From positions 1 to 64,000 of the forward strand of contig CAVYVZ010000003.1 in the NCBI GenBank assembly GCA_963772065.1: a DNA stretch of 64,000 nt. The letters are read 5' to 3'. The DNA comes from CAVYVZ01 sp963772065 (GTDB taxonomy: Bacteria; Acidobacteriota; Vicinamibacteria; Vicinamibacterales; UBA2999). The notes under the pieces were generated by a model. That model searched no databases. It was not told the origin of the DNA and worked only from the letters and a program-made list of their open reading frames with translations. The position numbers were made by a program, and so were the translations under genes. How positions within the stretch are numbered: the stretch's first letter is position 1; every line of letters begins with the position of its first letter. This document shows positions 19,362 to 29,409 of this stretch, in pieces.

Positions 19362-22300
19362 ATGACAACCCGTAGAGCATGGATCATCGCTGCCTCGCTG
19401 GTGGTAACGATGATCGGGGGCGCCCCATCCGCGTGGGCGCAGTTCAACAGCGCGATCGAAGGCACGATAATCGATCCGCAAGGCGGCGTGATCCCTGGCG
19501 CGACCGTCAGCATCAGCAATGAGGAAACCGGCGTCACCTACACGGTGACGACGACCGACGCCGGCTATTACCGGTACCCCTCGCTCCCCGCAGGAATGTA
19601 CAGCGTCAAGGTGACGCTCAGCGGGTTCAAGACAGCTCTCCAGGAACACATCCGCGTCCAGGTTGCGGAGACGAAGACAATCAACCTCTCGCTCGCGCCG
19701 GGCGCGGTGGAAGAACAGGTAACCGTTACCGCTGCAGCACCGCTCGTGGAAACCTCACAGGCCCGCGTCTCGGGCGTGATCGACGAGGACCAGGTCAAGG
19801 ACCTGCCGCTCGTCGGGCGCAACTTCTTCAATCTCGTCGTGCTCACACCCGGCGTGACCGGCCGGGCATCGGGCGGCGGCCAGGCGTACGCGCAGTCCAA
19901 CGCCGACCTCTTCATCAACGAGTACGGCGTGGCCATGAACGCCAACGGCGCGCGCACCGAGTCGAACAACTTCATGGTCGACTCGGCGACGATCAGCTCC
20001 TCGCAGCGCAGCGGCGTCATCAACATCACGCCGAACCCTGAGGTGGTCGAGGAAGTCCGCGTCGCCGTGAACAATTTCTCCGTGGAGACCGGACGCAACG
20101 GCTCGGTGCTCGTGAACGTCGTGACGAAGAGCGGCACCAATCTGTGGCATGGCAGCGGCACGTTCTTCTTCACGAATGACGCGATGCAGGGAAAGAACAA
20201 CTTCCAGAAGCAGACCCCGAACTTCCAGCACCCCGAGTTCAGCCGCAAGGAGACGGCGTGGGGGTTCGGCGGGCCGATCGTCCGGGATCGCACGTTCTTC
20301 TTCACATCGGGCGACGTGCTTCGCTCGGACGTGGCGATCAACCGCGCCGGACGACGTGCTGACGCAGCAGTTCAAAGACTTCATGCGGACGAGCCGGCCG
20401 AACAACACGTCGACCTATGTGATGAACACGTTCCAGCCGTCGTTCACCGCGGAGCGGAACTTCCGCACGGCGGCGCAGCTACCTCAGCGCGGCCTGCGCC
20501 GGCAGCGACCCGATCGCGTCCCCCGTAGGCTCGATCCCGTGCAACCTCCCGGTGACGGGCGAGGGCACCTTCAACACCACGTCGCCGCGCCGCGGCCTGC
20601 AGTGGACCGGCCGGCTCGATCACTATCTGAACGGGATGAAGGATCGAATCTACGGTTCGTTCAATCGAACCACGGTCGACAAGGTCCTCTTCGGCGTCCC
20701 CGACGTCTACCCCGACTTCAACACGATCTCGCCGACGAACGGCATGCAGTTCAACACGAACTGGGCGCGCAGCATCTCGTCGAACATGCTCAACGAAGCG
20801 CAGTTCTCATGGGTGCGGGTCTACGGGAATCTGCCGCTCAACCGTCCGGACGTGCCTGGCATCCAGGTCACGGGCATCGAGCGCTATCAGACGACGTGGG
20901 GCCCCAACGATTTCGTCCAGAACAACTTCGAATGGCGCGACGTCGTCACGTGGACTCGCGGATCTCACACGTTGAAGACCGGCGGCGAGTACACGCGTCA
21001 GCACGCCGACAACGAGGGGTCGCGCGTCTTCAACCGCCCGATCTACACGTTCGCAAGCGTCTTCGATTTCGCGGCCGACAATCCGCTCAGGCAGGAGAAT
21101 CTCGCCATCAACCCGCAGACGGGCGGACCCGTCACGGACCTGCTGCGGCAGCATCGAACGCACTCCGTCGCCGTGTTCGCCCAGGAAGACTGGAAGGCGC
21201 GGCCGAATCTGACGCTGAGCCTTGGGCTCCGCTACGAGGGCTTCTCGAACATCTCGGATTCGGCCGGGGACATGACGGCGATCGAGTTCGCCTCGCGTAG
21301 TGGCGACCTGCGGCAGGATCTCCGGACGGCGCGCATCGTCGAGCGGCCACACCCGCTGAACGGGCCGCTGCATACGCTGGCGCCCAGAGTGGGGGTCGCG
21401 TGGGATCCGAACGGATCCGGCACGATGTCGTTCCGCGGCGGATGGGGCCGATTCTACGAGCGCATGTCGAACCAGCTGTGGGACTCGGAATACACCAACC
21501 TGCCGTCGTTCGCGGTGACGACCGCGACGATTTTCGACCCCGTCAGGCCGGTATTCGGGCTGGGGACGACGGAGGAGAAACCGTTCAACTATCCGCGGCC
21601 GTCGGGTCTCACCGCCGGCTTGAACTCGCAAGGGGGACTGGTGAACGGCGTCGCCAAGGCCGATCTGCTCGATCCAGACATCGGCAAGATGTATCTGGAC
21701 AACTGGTTCGCCGGCGTGCAGCGCGGGCTGGGATCACACATGGTCGTCGAGGCCGACTACATTGGCTCGCGCGGCAACAACATGTACGTGCGGTTCAACG
21801 TGAACCGGTTCAATGGCGACCTGTTCGACGGGCGGCTCGACCGCATCATTCCCGGCGTGTCGTCGCTGCTCTTCGGCCAGTCGATCGATCGAAGCCACTA
21901 CCACGGCGGAACGCTCGCGTTCAAGACGAACTTCACCGACCTGAACTTCGGGGGCGCGTACACGTTCGGCAAGGCCACGGACTTCTCGAGCACGATCACG
22001 CCGGCGGCGCGGCCCGACGCGCACGGCGCTCCCGAGCAGGACGAGGGACCGTCGGACTTCGATATCCGGCACAAGCTCTCGATGTCGGTGAACTGGAAGT
22101 TGCCGGAACCGTCGGGCGGCGCGCTGCGGAACGTCCTGGGCGGCTGGCAAGTGGCCAGCGTGCTGCTGGCGCAGACCGGCACGCCCTTCAATGTGGCGTG
22201 CAGCGGCCGGCCGTTCGTTGCGGTGCGGGACGCGGCGGGTACCCTCATCGGCAACAGCGGCTGCGACTACAACGCCGATGGTGAAGGAAACGACCGTCCG

Positions 22301-22657
22301 AACGCACCCTCATTCGGCGCGGAGCTGTCGGATCGGAGCGACGATGCCTTCCTGGCGGGTGTGTTCAGAGCGGCCGACTTCGGGACTCCTGCGCCGGGCG
22401 CCCAGGGGACGCTGAGCCGGAATGCGTTCCGTGGACCGGGCTACTTCAACGTCGACCTCTCGCTCATCAAGAGCTTCCAGGTCGGGTGGTTCACGCAGAA
22501 CAGCGCGAAGCTTCAGTTCCGATTCGAAGCGTTCAACGTGCTCAACACAACGAATCTCCTGAACCCGGTCGCGGAACTGTCGAACCCGCTGTTCGGCCGT
22601 TCCATCGAGGCATTGGCCGGCCGGATCATTCAGCTCTCGGGAAGGATCGAGTTCTAG
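19362..22657 (+). CDS. Oar-like TonB-dependent receptor 2 (two frameshifts)
   Basis: This outer-membrane receptor of about 1,098 residues has a signal peptide (MTTRRAWIIAASLVVTMIGG...AWAQ), a carboxypeptidase-regulatory domain (GTIIDPQGGVIPGATVSISN), and a plug (DLPLVGRNFFNLVVLTPGVTG) with GAR...NFMVDSATIS. It has a long barrel ending IIQLSGRIEF with the terminal Phe. Two breaks, each like one extra base, lie near 20343 and 20477. The middle piece DDVLTQQFKDFMRTSRPNN and the third piece YLSAACAGSDPIASP join smoothly once repaired. It is the first gene after the 19.2-kb promoter and leads into two TPR genes and a cytochrome. Confidence 0.88.
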
Positions 22658-22683
22658 CGCCCGATCTGGTATAGGTTCCTTCC

Positions 22684-24264
22684 ATGGGTCGTGTCGTCCC
22701 GCTGGCTGCGGTGGTCATTCTGGTGGCCACCGCAGCCGACGGCGCTGGCGCGCCGTGCGAGTCGGTCTCCTACGATTGCGCGGTCGCACACGTCGAGCGC
22801 CAGGAATTCACCGCCGCTATCGGCCTTCTCGAACAACTGATCCGCAGCGAGCCCGGCAACCTGAAGGTGCTCAACCTCCTCGGCATCGCGCTGACCGGCG
22901 CGGGGAAACCGGATGCGGGAAGTACCCGGTTCCGCCAGGCCCTGAAGATCGATCCCCGGTTCTACCCGGCGATGAAGAACCTCGCCGTCAACGAGCTCGA
23001 CGCCGGACGGCAGGCCGAAGCGCGCCGCCTCTTCGAGACCGTCCTCAGGTTTGCGGCGGACGATGAGATCGCGCACGTGTATCTTGCGGAGATTCACTTC
23101 AAGATCGGCGCGCACGGCACGGCGCTGAAGCACTACGAGCAGAGCCGTGCCCGCGTGTTCTCGGACCCACGCGTGACCCTGCACTATGCCGAAAGCCTTC
23201 TGCGACAGGGGCGGAAAGGCGCGGCGATGGCGGCGTTCGAGCGGCTGCCGGAGGGCGACGCCGCGTCGATGTTCGAGGCCGGTGTCGCGCTCGGGCGCGC
23301 GGGCGAACACGCCGAGGCAGCGCGCTTTTTCGGATTGGCGCGCCAGCGCGGTTTCCAGGACCCCTACGTCGCCGGGTTCAACCAGGTGCTGATGCTCGTG
23401 GACGCGGGCGACCACGCGGCGGCGGTCGGCATCGCGGAGGAAATGATCGCGGGCGGCGCGAAGCGTGCCGAACTGCACAGCCTGCTCTCGCGCGCCTACT
23501 ACGGGGCGGGCAGAATCAAGGACGCCTACGACGCGCTGCGTACGGCCGCGCGGCTCGAGCCGGAGTCGGAGGAGCACTACGTCGACCTGGCCATGATCTG
23601 TCTCGATCTCGAGAACCACGATCTCGGCCTCGAGATCGTGGACGTCGGGCTTCACTACAAGCCCGCGTCGGCGCTGCTCTTCCTGCAGCGCGGTGTGCTG
23701 CTCGCAATGAAAGCGCAGCTCAGCGAAGCTGAAAAGGCGTTCGAGCAGGCGCGACGCCTGGCGCCCGACCGGCCGGCCGCGTACGCCGCGCTGGCGATGG
23801 TCTGGATGCAGACCGGCCAGACGGACAAGGCCGTTGAATCGCTCCGCAAGGAATCACGCCTGCGCACGGACCACATCGTCCCGTATACGTTCGCCGTCGC
23901 GCTGGTACGTTCTGGCGTCGATCCCGCGTCGCCCGAGGCCGTCGAGGCGATCGATGCCCTGCGCGCGTCGATTCGCGCCAACGGAGAATTTGCGCCCGCC
24001 CGCAGCCAGCTGGGACGGCTGCTGCTGAAACGCAACGACCTGGATGGCGCGGTCCGTGAGCTCGAGAAAGCGACGGCGCTCGATCCCGATGCGACCGCCG
24101 CGCTGTACAACCTCGCCCAGGCGTACATCCGCAAGGGTGACAAGACGCGCGCCGCACAGCTCCTGGAGCGGGTCAGCAAGATGAATGCGGCCGAGCGCGG
24201 CGACGATCCCGACGGCGAACTGAAACGAACGGTGGTCCGCATCGTGAAAGAAACAAAAAGGTAG
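22684..24264 (+). CDS. Exported TPR protein
   Basis: The 526-residue protein starts MGRVVPLAAVVILVATAADGAGA (signal peptide) and is then almost wholly tetratricopeptide repeats. Examples are NLKVLNLLGIALTGAGKPDA, RFYPAMKNLAVNELDAGRQA, RAELHSLLSRAYYGAGRIKD, RPAAYAALAMVWMQTGQTDK and ATAALYNLAQAYIRKGDKTR, about a dozen in all. It is a protein-binding scaffold; no catalytic motif is seen. It lies 26 bases after receptor 2 and 8 bases before the next TPR gene, so it belongs to one operon running to the heptaheme cytochrome. Two cysteines near the mature N-terminus (PCESVSYDCA) may form a disulfide. Confidence 0.88.
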   Translation: MGRVVPLAAVVILVATAADGAGAPCESVSYDCAVAHVERQEFTAAIGLLEQLIRSEPGNLKVLNLLGIALTGAGKPDAGSTRFRQALKIDPRFYPAMKNLAVNELDAGRQAEARRLFETVLRFAADDEIAHVYLAEIHFKIGAHGTALKHYEQSRARVFSDPRVTLHYAESLLRQGRKGAAMAAFERLPEGDAASMFEAGVALGRAGEHAEAARFFGLARQRGFQDPYVAGFNQVLMLVDAGDHAAAVGIAEEMIAGGAKRAELHSLLSRAYYGAGRIKDAYDALRTAARLEPESEEHYVDLAMICLDLENHDLGLEIVDVGLHYKPASALLFLQRGVLLAMKAQLSEAEKAFEQARRLAPDRPAAYAALAMVWMQTGQTDKAVESLRKESRLRTDHIVPYTFAVALVRSGVDPASPEAVEAIDALRASIRANGEFAPARSQLGRLLLKRNDLDGAVRELEKATALDPDATAALYNLAQAYIRKGDKTRAAQLLERVSKMNAAERGDDPDGELKRTVVRIVKETKR

Positions 24265-24272
24265 CAAACCCA

Positions 24273-25860
24273 ATGTGCTGGCCCGCGGTACTGGTGGCGT
24301 GCGTTACGGTTCTCACAGCCGCCACGGCGTTCGCCCAGGTTGCAGAGAGTCCGGCGGACGCGGCTCGCCGTCACGATGCGCTCGGCATTGCGGCGGGGGA
24401 TGCCGGCCGCCTCGATGAGGCGCTGAAGGCATTCGAGACGGCGGCAGGGCTCGACCCGAGCTACGGGCCCGCCCACTTCCATCGCGGGCTGGCGCTCGAG
24501 CGCACCGGCCGGCTGCGCGAAGCGCTTTCCTCGTACACACGGGCGCTGCGCGCGCAGCCGGATCTCTTCGAGGCACGCTACGGCCTCGGTTCGGTGTGCG
24601 CGAAGCTCGGCGATCTCGACGGTGCGATTGCGCTGCTTCGACAGATCGTCGCCGCCCTGCCCGATCTCGCCGAGGCGCGGTACAACCTGGGGCTGAACCT
24701 CTGGAACCGGTACAAGCAGTCAACCGGATTGCGGCGAACCGAAGACCTCGACGCCGCCCTCGACGAATTGAAAGCAGCGGTTCGTCTGGCACCAGCGGTG
24801 CCGAACTTCCATGCGGCGGTGGGTCAGCTGCTCGTCGATCGCCAGCAGCTGCAGCCGGCGCTGGACAGCCTGCGCAAGGCCGTGGAGCTGTCCCCGGCGA
24901 GCGCTGCAAGCCCCACGGACCCGATGTACTCCTGATGATCTGGGGCTCGCGTTGCGACTCGCCGGCGATCTCGACGGCGCCGAGGCGCAATTCCGCGCTG
25001 CGCTGCAGAAGGCGCCGGCGCACGGCTTCGCGCACCGCGCGCTCGGACTCGTGCTGCGCCAGAAGGGCGATCTCGAGGGAGCGGCGTCGGAGCTGCGCTC
25101 GGCAGTGGAGATCCTGCCGGTCGATGCGCAGGCCCACCACCTGCTGGGGTCCGTGCTGTTGAAGCTGAATCGCGAGGGCGCTCTGGAATCGCTGGCGCGC
25201 GCCGTGGAGCTCGATCCGTATTCGACGGAAGCGCGGGTGACGTTGGCTCAGGCGCTGGCGCGCGCCGGGAAGAAAGAGGAAGCACACACCCATCAGGCGG
25301 AAGTGGAGACGATCAATGCGTTCAACGCGAGCGTGAGCCGTGCGATGGTGCTCATCGAAGCCGCCGCGGGGGCGTTGAAAAAGGGGGATCGCCCCGAGTC
25401 CGTGGCCCAGCTCCGAGAAGCCACATCGGCGAGTCCGGCATTTCCTGAAGCCCACTACCAGCTCGCCCTCGCGTTGCTTGGCTCCTCTGCCGCCGAGGCC
25501 GAAACGCACTTTCTGCGCGTCGTGGAGCTCGACGGAGACCGGGCCCACGCGCACCACCAGCTCGGAGTTCTGCGAGCACGGCGAGGCGATCTGCCGGGAG
25601 CGCTGGCGTCGCTGCGGCGCGCGACGGAACTGGCGCCCGGACTTGTCGACGCTCAGCGCGAGCTCGCCGCGCAGGCGTGGAAGGTGGAGGACTGGCCCAC
25701 GGTGCTCGCCGCGCTCACCGCGGTGATCGCGTGGGAGCCCGGCGATGCCATGGCCCACTATGCACTCGCGCGGGCGCTCGGGGAGCAGGGACACCACGAC
25801 GAGGCGGCGCGGGAGCTGGCGATCGCTCAGCGTCTGAACCCGTCGCTGCGGCCGCAATGA
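24273..25860 (+). CDS. Exported TPR protein (one frameshift)
   Basis: A signal peptide (CWPAVLVACVTVLTAATAFAQ) is followed by TPR units (YGPAHFHRGLALERTGRLRE, LFEARYGLGSVCAKLGDLDG and others). Near 24930, at CCGATGTACTCCTGATGATC, one extra base ends the first frame after 220 residues. The next frame resumes at DDLGLALRLAGDLDGAEAQF and carries further TPR units to the end at 25860 (AMAHYALARALGEQGHHDEA). The repaired length is about 528 residues, close to the preceding paralogous gene. Its TGA overlaps the ATG of the cytochrome gene (ATGA), so the two are translationally coupled. Confidence 0.85.
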
Positions 25861-26966
25861 CACGCGGCGTCATCATCGCCCTCGCCGCCTGGTGTCTGGT
25901 CGCCGCTGCGAACGCCGCGGCGCAGATGGCCACGGCGGAGCGGGTCGACGCAAGCGCATGGTGGCCGACCAAGCGCGTTCCCCGAGACGCGCACGTCGGC
26001 CCGAAGGCGTGTGCGGCGTGCCATCCGCGTCAGGCGGCCACGCAATCGACAACGTCGATGGCGCGTACCGGCCAGCGCGCGGTGGAGTCCGATATCCTGC
26101 GTACGCAGCCGGCCCTCACGTTCACGGCGGAAATGTACGCCTACAGCATCACGAGGAAAGGCGAGGAGACCGTCTATTCGGTCACCGACGGGACGCAGTC
26201 GCGATCGGCGCCGCTCGCCTGGGCATTCGGCGCCGGCAAGGTCGGTCAGTCGTTCCTCTTCGAGCGCGACGGAGCGCTCCACGAGGCGCGCGTCAGCTAC
26301 TACGACGCGATTCACGCCCTCGATTTCACGCCGAATCGCAGGCTCACAGCGCCGCGCGATGTCGACGAAGCGATGTCGCGGCCGGTGGCCGACGCCGAGA
26401 CGCGCCGCTGCTTCGCGTGCCACACCACCGCATCCGCGAAACCGTCAGGCGGCGTCGATTTCCAGGCGCTGATTCCGGGCGTCACCTGCGAAGCCTGTCA
26501 CGGTCCCGGGCGTGCGCACGTGACCGCGATGGCGCAGGGACACGTGAAAGAAAGTCGGACGACGATCATGAATCCGCGTGCGCTGAGCGCCGTGGATTCC
26601 GTCGACTTCTGCGGCGCCTGTCACGCGACGTTCTGGGACGTGAAGCTGGCGGACGAACGCGGGATCGCCGCGCTCCGGTCGCAGCCGTATCGGCTGCAGA
26701 GCAGCCGCTGCTGGTCGGAGGGCGACGCGCGCATCACCTGCGTGGCGTGCCACGATCCGCACCGGCCGCTGGTGCGCGAGTCCGTGTCGTACGACGCGCG
26801 GTGCCAGACCTGCCACACCGCTGCCGGCGCGACGCCGACCGCGACCCACCCCGGACGCGCGTGCAAGGTCGGCACGGCAAATTGCGCGAGCTGTCACATG
26901 CCGAAGTACGAGGTGCCGGGAATGCACTTCAAGTTCACCGACCATCTGATCCGCGTCGTCCGGTGA
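25857..26966 (+). CDS. Exported heptaheme c-type cytochrome
   Basis: I start at ATG 25857, inside the ATGA overlap with the TPR stop; the frame is open upstream but the signal peptide MTRGVIIALAAWCLVAAANAAAQ begins here. The 369-residue product contains seven CXXCH heme-binding motifs: CAACH (52-56), CFACH (185-189), CEACH (211-215), CGACH (252-256), CVACH (295-299), CQTCH (316-320) and CASCH (343-347). A non-heme stretch of about 125 residues separates hemes 1 and 2. The pairing CEACHGPG and CVACHDPH resembles cytochrome c554/doubled-CXXCH families involved in periplasmic electron transfer. It is the last gene of the receptor-TPR-TPR operon. Confidence 0.92.
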   Translation: MTRGVIIALAAWCLVAAANAAAQMATAERVDASAWWPTKRVPRDAHVGPKACAACHPRQAATQSTTSMARTGQRAVESDILRTQPALTFTAEMYAYSITRKGEETVYSVTDGTQSRSAPLAWAFGAGKVGQSFLFERDGALHEARVSYYDAIHALDFTPNRRLTAPRDVDEAMSRPVADAETRRCFACHTTASAKPSGGVDFQALIPGVTCEACHGPGRAHVTAMAQGHVKESRTTIMNPRALSAVDSVDFCGACHATFWDVKLADERGIAALRSQPYRLQSSRCWSEGDARITCVACHDPHRPLVRESVSYDARCQTCHTAAGATPTATHPGRACKVGTANCASCHMPKYEVPGMHFKFTDHLIRVVR

Positions 26967-27018
26967 CCCGCAGTCCGCTTCGCTCGCTGACTCTCACGAC
27001 TTCCCTTGTCACGTACAT

Positions 27019-27262
27019 CCACGAAGCCACGGAGAACACGGAGGTCACGAAGGGCGTTCGACTGGCCGGCGCGCGAAGCGCGCGGCCGCCCGCAAGCGGC
27101 GGGTGTGGCAATGAATCGGGCAAAACAAGCCACAAGAGATCATGCATGGCTTGTTTTTGCCTGATTCATTGCCACACCCGCCAGTCGAACGCCATTGATC
27201 CATGGATATTGATGATTCTCATGATCTTCTTCGTGACCTCCGTGTTCTCCGTGGCTTCGTGG
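27019..27262. repeat. 244-bp composite inverted repeat
   Basis: This fills most of the 364-base gene-free gap 26967-27330. The outer arms 27019-27052 and 27229-27262 are exact 34-base reverse complements (word CCACGGAGAACACGG). A second arm, GGCGTTCGACTGG at 27053-27065, matches 27181-27193 exactly. A third, about 35 bases at 27098-27132, matches 27147-27182 with one mismatch and one indel. The asymmetric parts are a GC-rich 32-base insert on the left (27066-27097, itself a GCGCG palindrome), a 35-base AT-richer insert on the right (27194-27228) and a 14-base loop. No coding frame with support is present. Confidence 0.93.
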
Positions 27263-27330
27263 TGACCGTGACAAGCGCGGTCACGTGAATCATATGAATC
27301 ACGTGAATCGCCAATGCTAGGATCTGCCCG

Positions 27331-29409
27331 ATGAAAACGAGACTTCTGGTCGCAACGGTCCTCGCGACGCTGACGCTGGGACCTTCGCTGAACAGCAACG
27401 ACCGCGTCGACCTCTTCGCCGACGACTTCTCCAAGTTCGCACCCGGCGTGCTCTCGGCGCCTCTGGGTCTCTTGAACGGCGCCATCCAGGAGTATCACTA
27501 CATCGAGCACCGCGGCGTCCGGACGCTCCCGTGGCGCAATCCGCTCGTCCATCTCGACACGTGGGCCGCGGGTGACGACAGCGACGGTCCGTATCTCGAG
27601 CAGCACACCATCAACACCGACGCGCGCTTCAACCCACTGTTCGTGACCGGCGACCCCGAGTGGCGCGACTACACCGTCGAAGTGTCTCTGCAGCCGCTCT
27701 CCCTGGAACAGCACGCGGGCCTCGCGGTGCGCTACCGCACCTCGCGAAACTATTATCGCGTCACCCTCGAACAGGGCACGCACCTCCGGGTGCTGGAACG
27801 GCTTCCCTTCGATCAGGAGTTCCGCGTCAGCGCCTGGCGGCCCGTCGCCGAAGCGCCGTTCCCCTACGACACGAAAACGTGGTACCGCCTCGCCGTCGCG
27901 GTCGAAGGCGACCGCCTTCGCGCGTCGATCGATGGACGGCAGCTGCTCGACGTCCGCGACAAGGCGCTGGCCGCCGGCATCGCCGGCTTGACGGCGAACA
28001 TGCCGGCCCGGTTCCGCAACTTCCGCGTGACGACAACCGCCGGCGCGGCCACCGATGTTCGCACGAGAATCGCGCGGCGGGACGAAGAGCTCCGCGGGCT
28101 TCGCGCCGAGAACCCGCAGCCGAAGCTGTGGAAGAAGTTCGACACGCCAGCCTTCGGCACCGGACGGAACGTACGCTTCGGCGATCTCGACGGCGACGGC
28201 CGCATGGACATGCTCTTCGCGCAGAACGTGCCCAAGGTGCGTGGCGACGCGTTCGACCATATCAGCTGTCTCACCGCCGTGACGCTCGACGGAAAGGTGC
28301 TGTGGCAGCAGGGCCGTGCGAACCCCAAGAACGGCTTGCTCACGAACGACACGCCGTTCCAGATTCACGACCTCGACGGCGACGGCCGCGTCGAGGTGAT
28401 TCTCGCGCGCGACTTTCAGCTCCAGGTGCTCGAGGGCAAGACCGGCAAGCTCCTGCGCAAAACGTGGCTGCCGCCCGTGGCGCGGAAGTTGGAGAACCGC
28501 CCCTACGAGCTGAACATCGGCGATTCGATCGTGTTCCTGGACGCGAGTGGCAGCGGGCGCCCGCAGGAGATCCTGGTGAAGGACCGCTACTGGCAGTTCT
28601 TCGTCTTCGACAAGGACCTGCAGGTCAAATGGACCGGAGACGGTCAGACGGGTCACTATCCCTTCCCGCTCGATGTCGACGACGACAAGCGGCAGGAATT
28701 CCTGATCGGCTACTCGATGTGGGGACCCGACGGGAAGCGCCGCTGGGCCCACGACGAAGCCCTCAAGGATCACGCTGACGGCATCTCGATCGGCCGCTTC
28801 ACGGGCCGAGACGCCGAGCCTCCACGCGCCTACGTGAACGGCTCCGACGAGGGCTTCCTGATGTTCGAGACGGCGACCGGACGGATTCTCAAGCACCTGC
28901 GCCTCGGCCACGCGCAGACGCAGAGCGTCGGCCGCTACCGCTCCGATCTTCCAGGGCTGCAGATCCTCATCGCCAACTTCTGGCGCAACACCGGCATCGT
29001 CACGCTGCTCGATGCCGACGCGAACATCCTCGCGCAGGAGGAGATGATTCCGGGGTCGAGTCACCTGGAGCCGGTGAACTGGCGCGGCGACGGTCAGGAG
29101 GTCGCGTTGCTCTCCGGCAACATCCGGGAGGGCGGGATGATCGACGGCCAGCTCCGGCGGGTCGTGATGTTTCCCGACGATGGCCATCCGGATCTCGCGG
29201 CGGCGGTGCACGATTTGACGGGCGACGCGCGCGATGAAATCGTGCTGTGGGATCAGACGCGCGTCTGGATCTATACGCAGGACCGGCCGTTCACCGGCTC
29301 ACGCATCTACAAACCGGTGCGCAATCCGCACGTACAACGACTCGAACTACCGCGCGAGCGTGTCGCTGCCAGGATGGCAGCCGGTCAGTTCGTCGAGGTA
29401 AGCGGATAG
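27331..29409 (+). CDS. Exported PL11-like propeller protein with N-terminal lectin/LamG-like domain
   Basis: The 692-residue product has a signal peptide (MKTRLLVATVLATLTLGPSL). The first part (about 30-235) is a concanavalin-like jelly roll, seen in WRDYTVEVSLQPLSLEQHAG and NYYRVTLEQGTHLRVLER, like DUF1080-type glycan-binding domains. The rest is a propeller with FG-GAP-like blades (FGDLDGDGRMDMLFAQNV, HDLDGDGRVEVILARD, LDVDDDKRQEFLIGYS) and the segments GSSHLEPVNWRGDGQEVALL and DEIVLWDQTRVWIYTQDRP. Those blades resemble rhamnogalacturonan lyases of family PL11, though I cannot confirm the catalytic residues. It sits beside alginate-lyase and GH36 genes. Confidence 0.75.
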   Translation: MKTRLLVATVLATLTLGPSLNSNDRVDLFADDFSKFAPGVLSAPLGLLNGAIQEYHYIEHRGVRTLPWRNPLVHLDTWAAGDDSDGPYLEQHTINTDARFNPLFVTGDPEWRDYTVEVSLQPLSLEQHAGLAVRYRTSRNYYRVTLEQGTHLRVLERLPFDQEFRVSAWRPVAEAPFPYDTKTWYRLAVAVEGDRLRASIDGRQLLDVRDKALAAGIAGLTANMPARFRNFRVTTTAGAATDVRTRIARRDEELRGLRAENPQPKLWKKFDTPAFGTGRNVRFGDLDGDGRMDMLFAQNVPKVRGDAFDHISCLTAVTLDGKVLWQQGRANPKNGLLTNDTPFQIHDLDGDGRVEVILARDFQLQVLEGKTGKLLRKTWLPPVARKLENRPYELNIGDSIVFLDASGSGRPQEILVKDRYWQFFVFDKDLQVKWTGDGQTGHYPFPLDVDDDKRQEFLIGYSMWGPDGKRRWAHDEALKDHADGISIGRFTGRDAEPPRAYVNGSDEGFLMFETATGRILKHLRLGHAQTQSVGRYRSDLPGLQILIANFWRNTGIVTLLDADANILAQEEMIPGSSHLEPVNWRGDGQEVALLSGNIREGGMIDGQLRRVVMFPDDGHPDLAAAVHDLTGDARDEIVLWDQTRVWIYTQDRPFTGSRIYKPVRNPHVQRLELPRERVAARMAAGQFVEVSG

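Noticed and set aside
27001..27265. Short ORFs with HEATENTEVTK-type peptides
   Set aside because: They are translations of the inverted-repeat arms; the same words occur on both strands, and no start signal is present.
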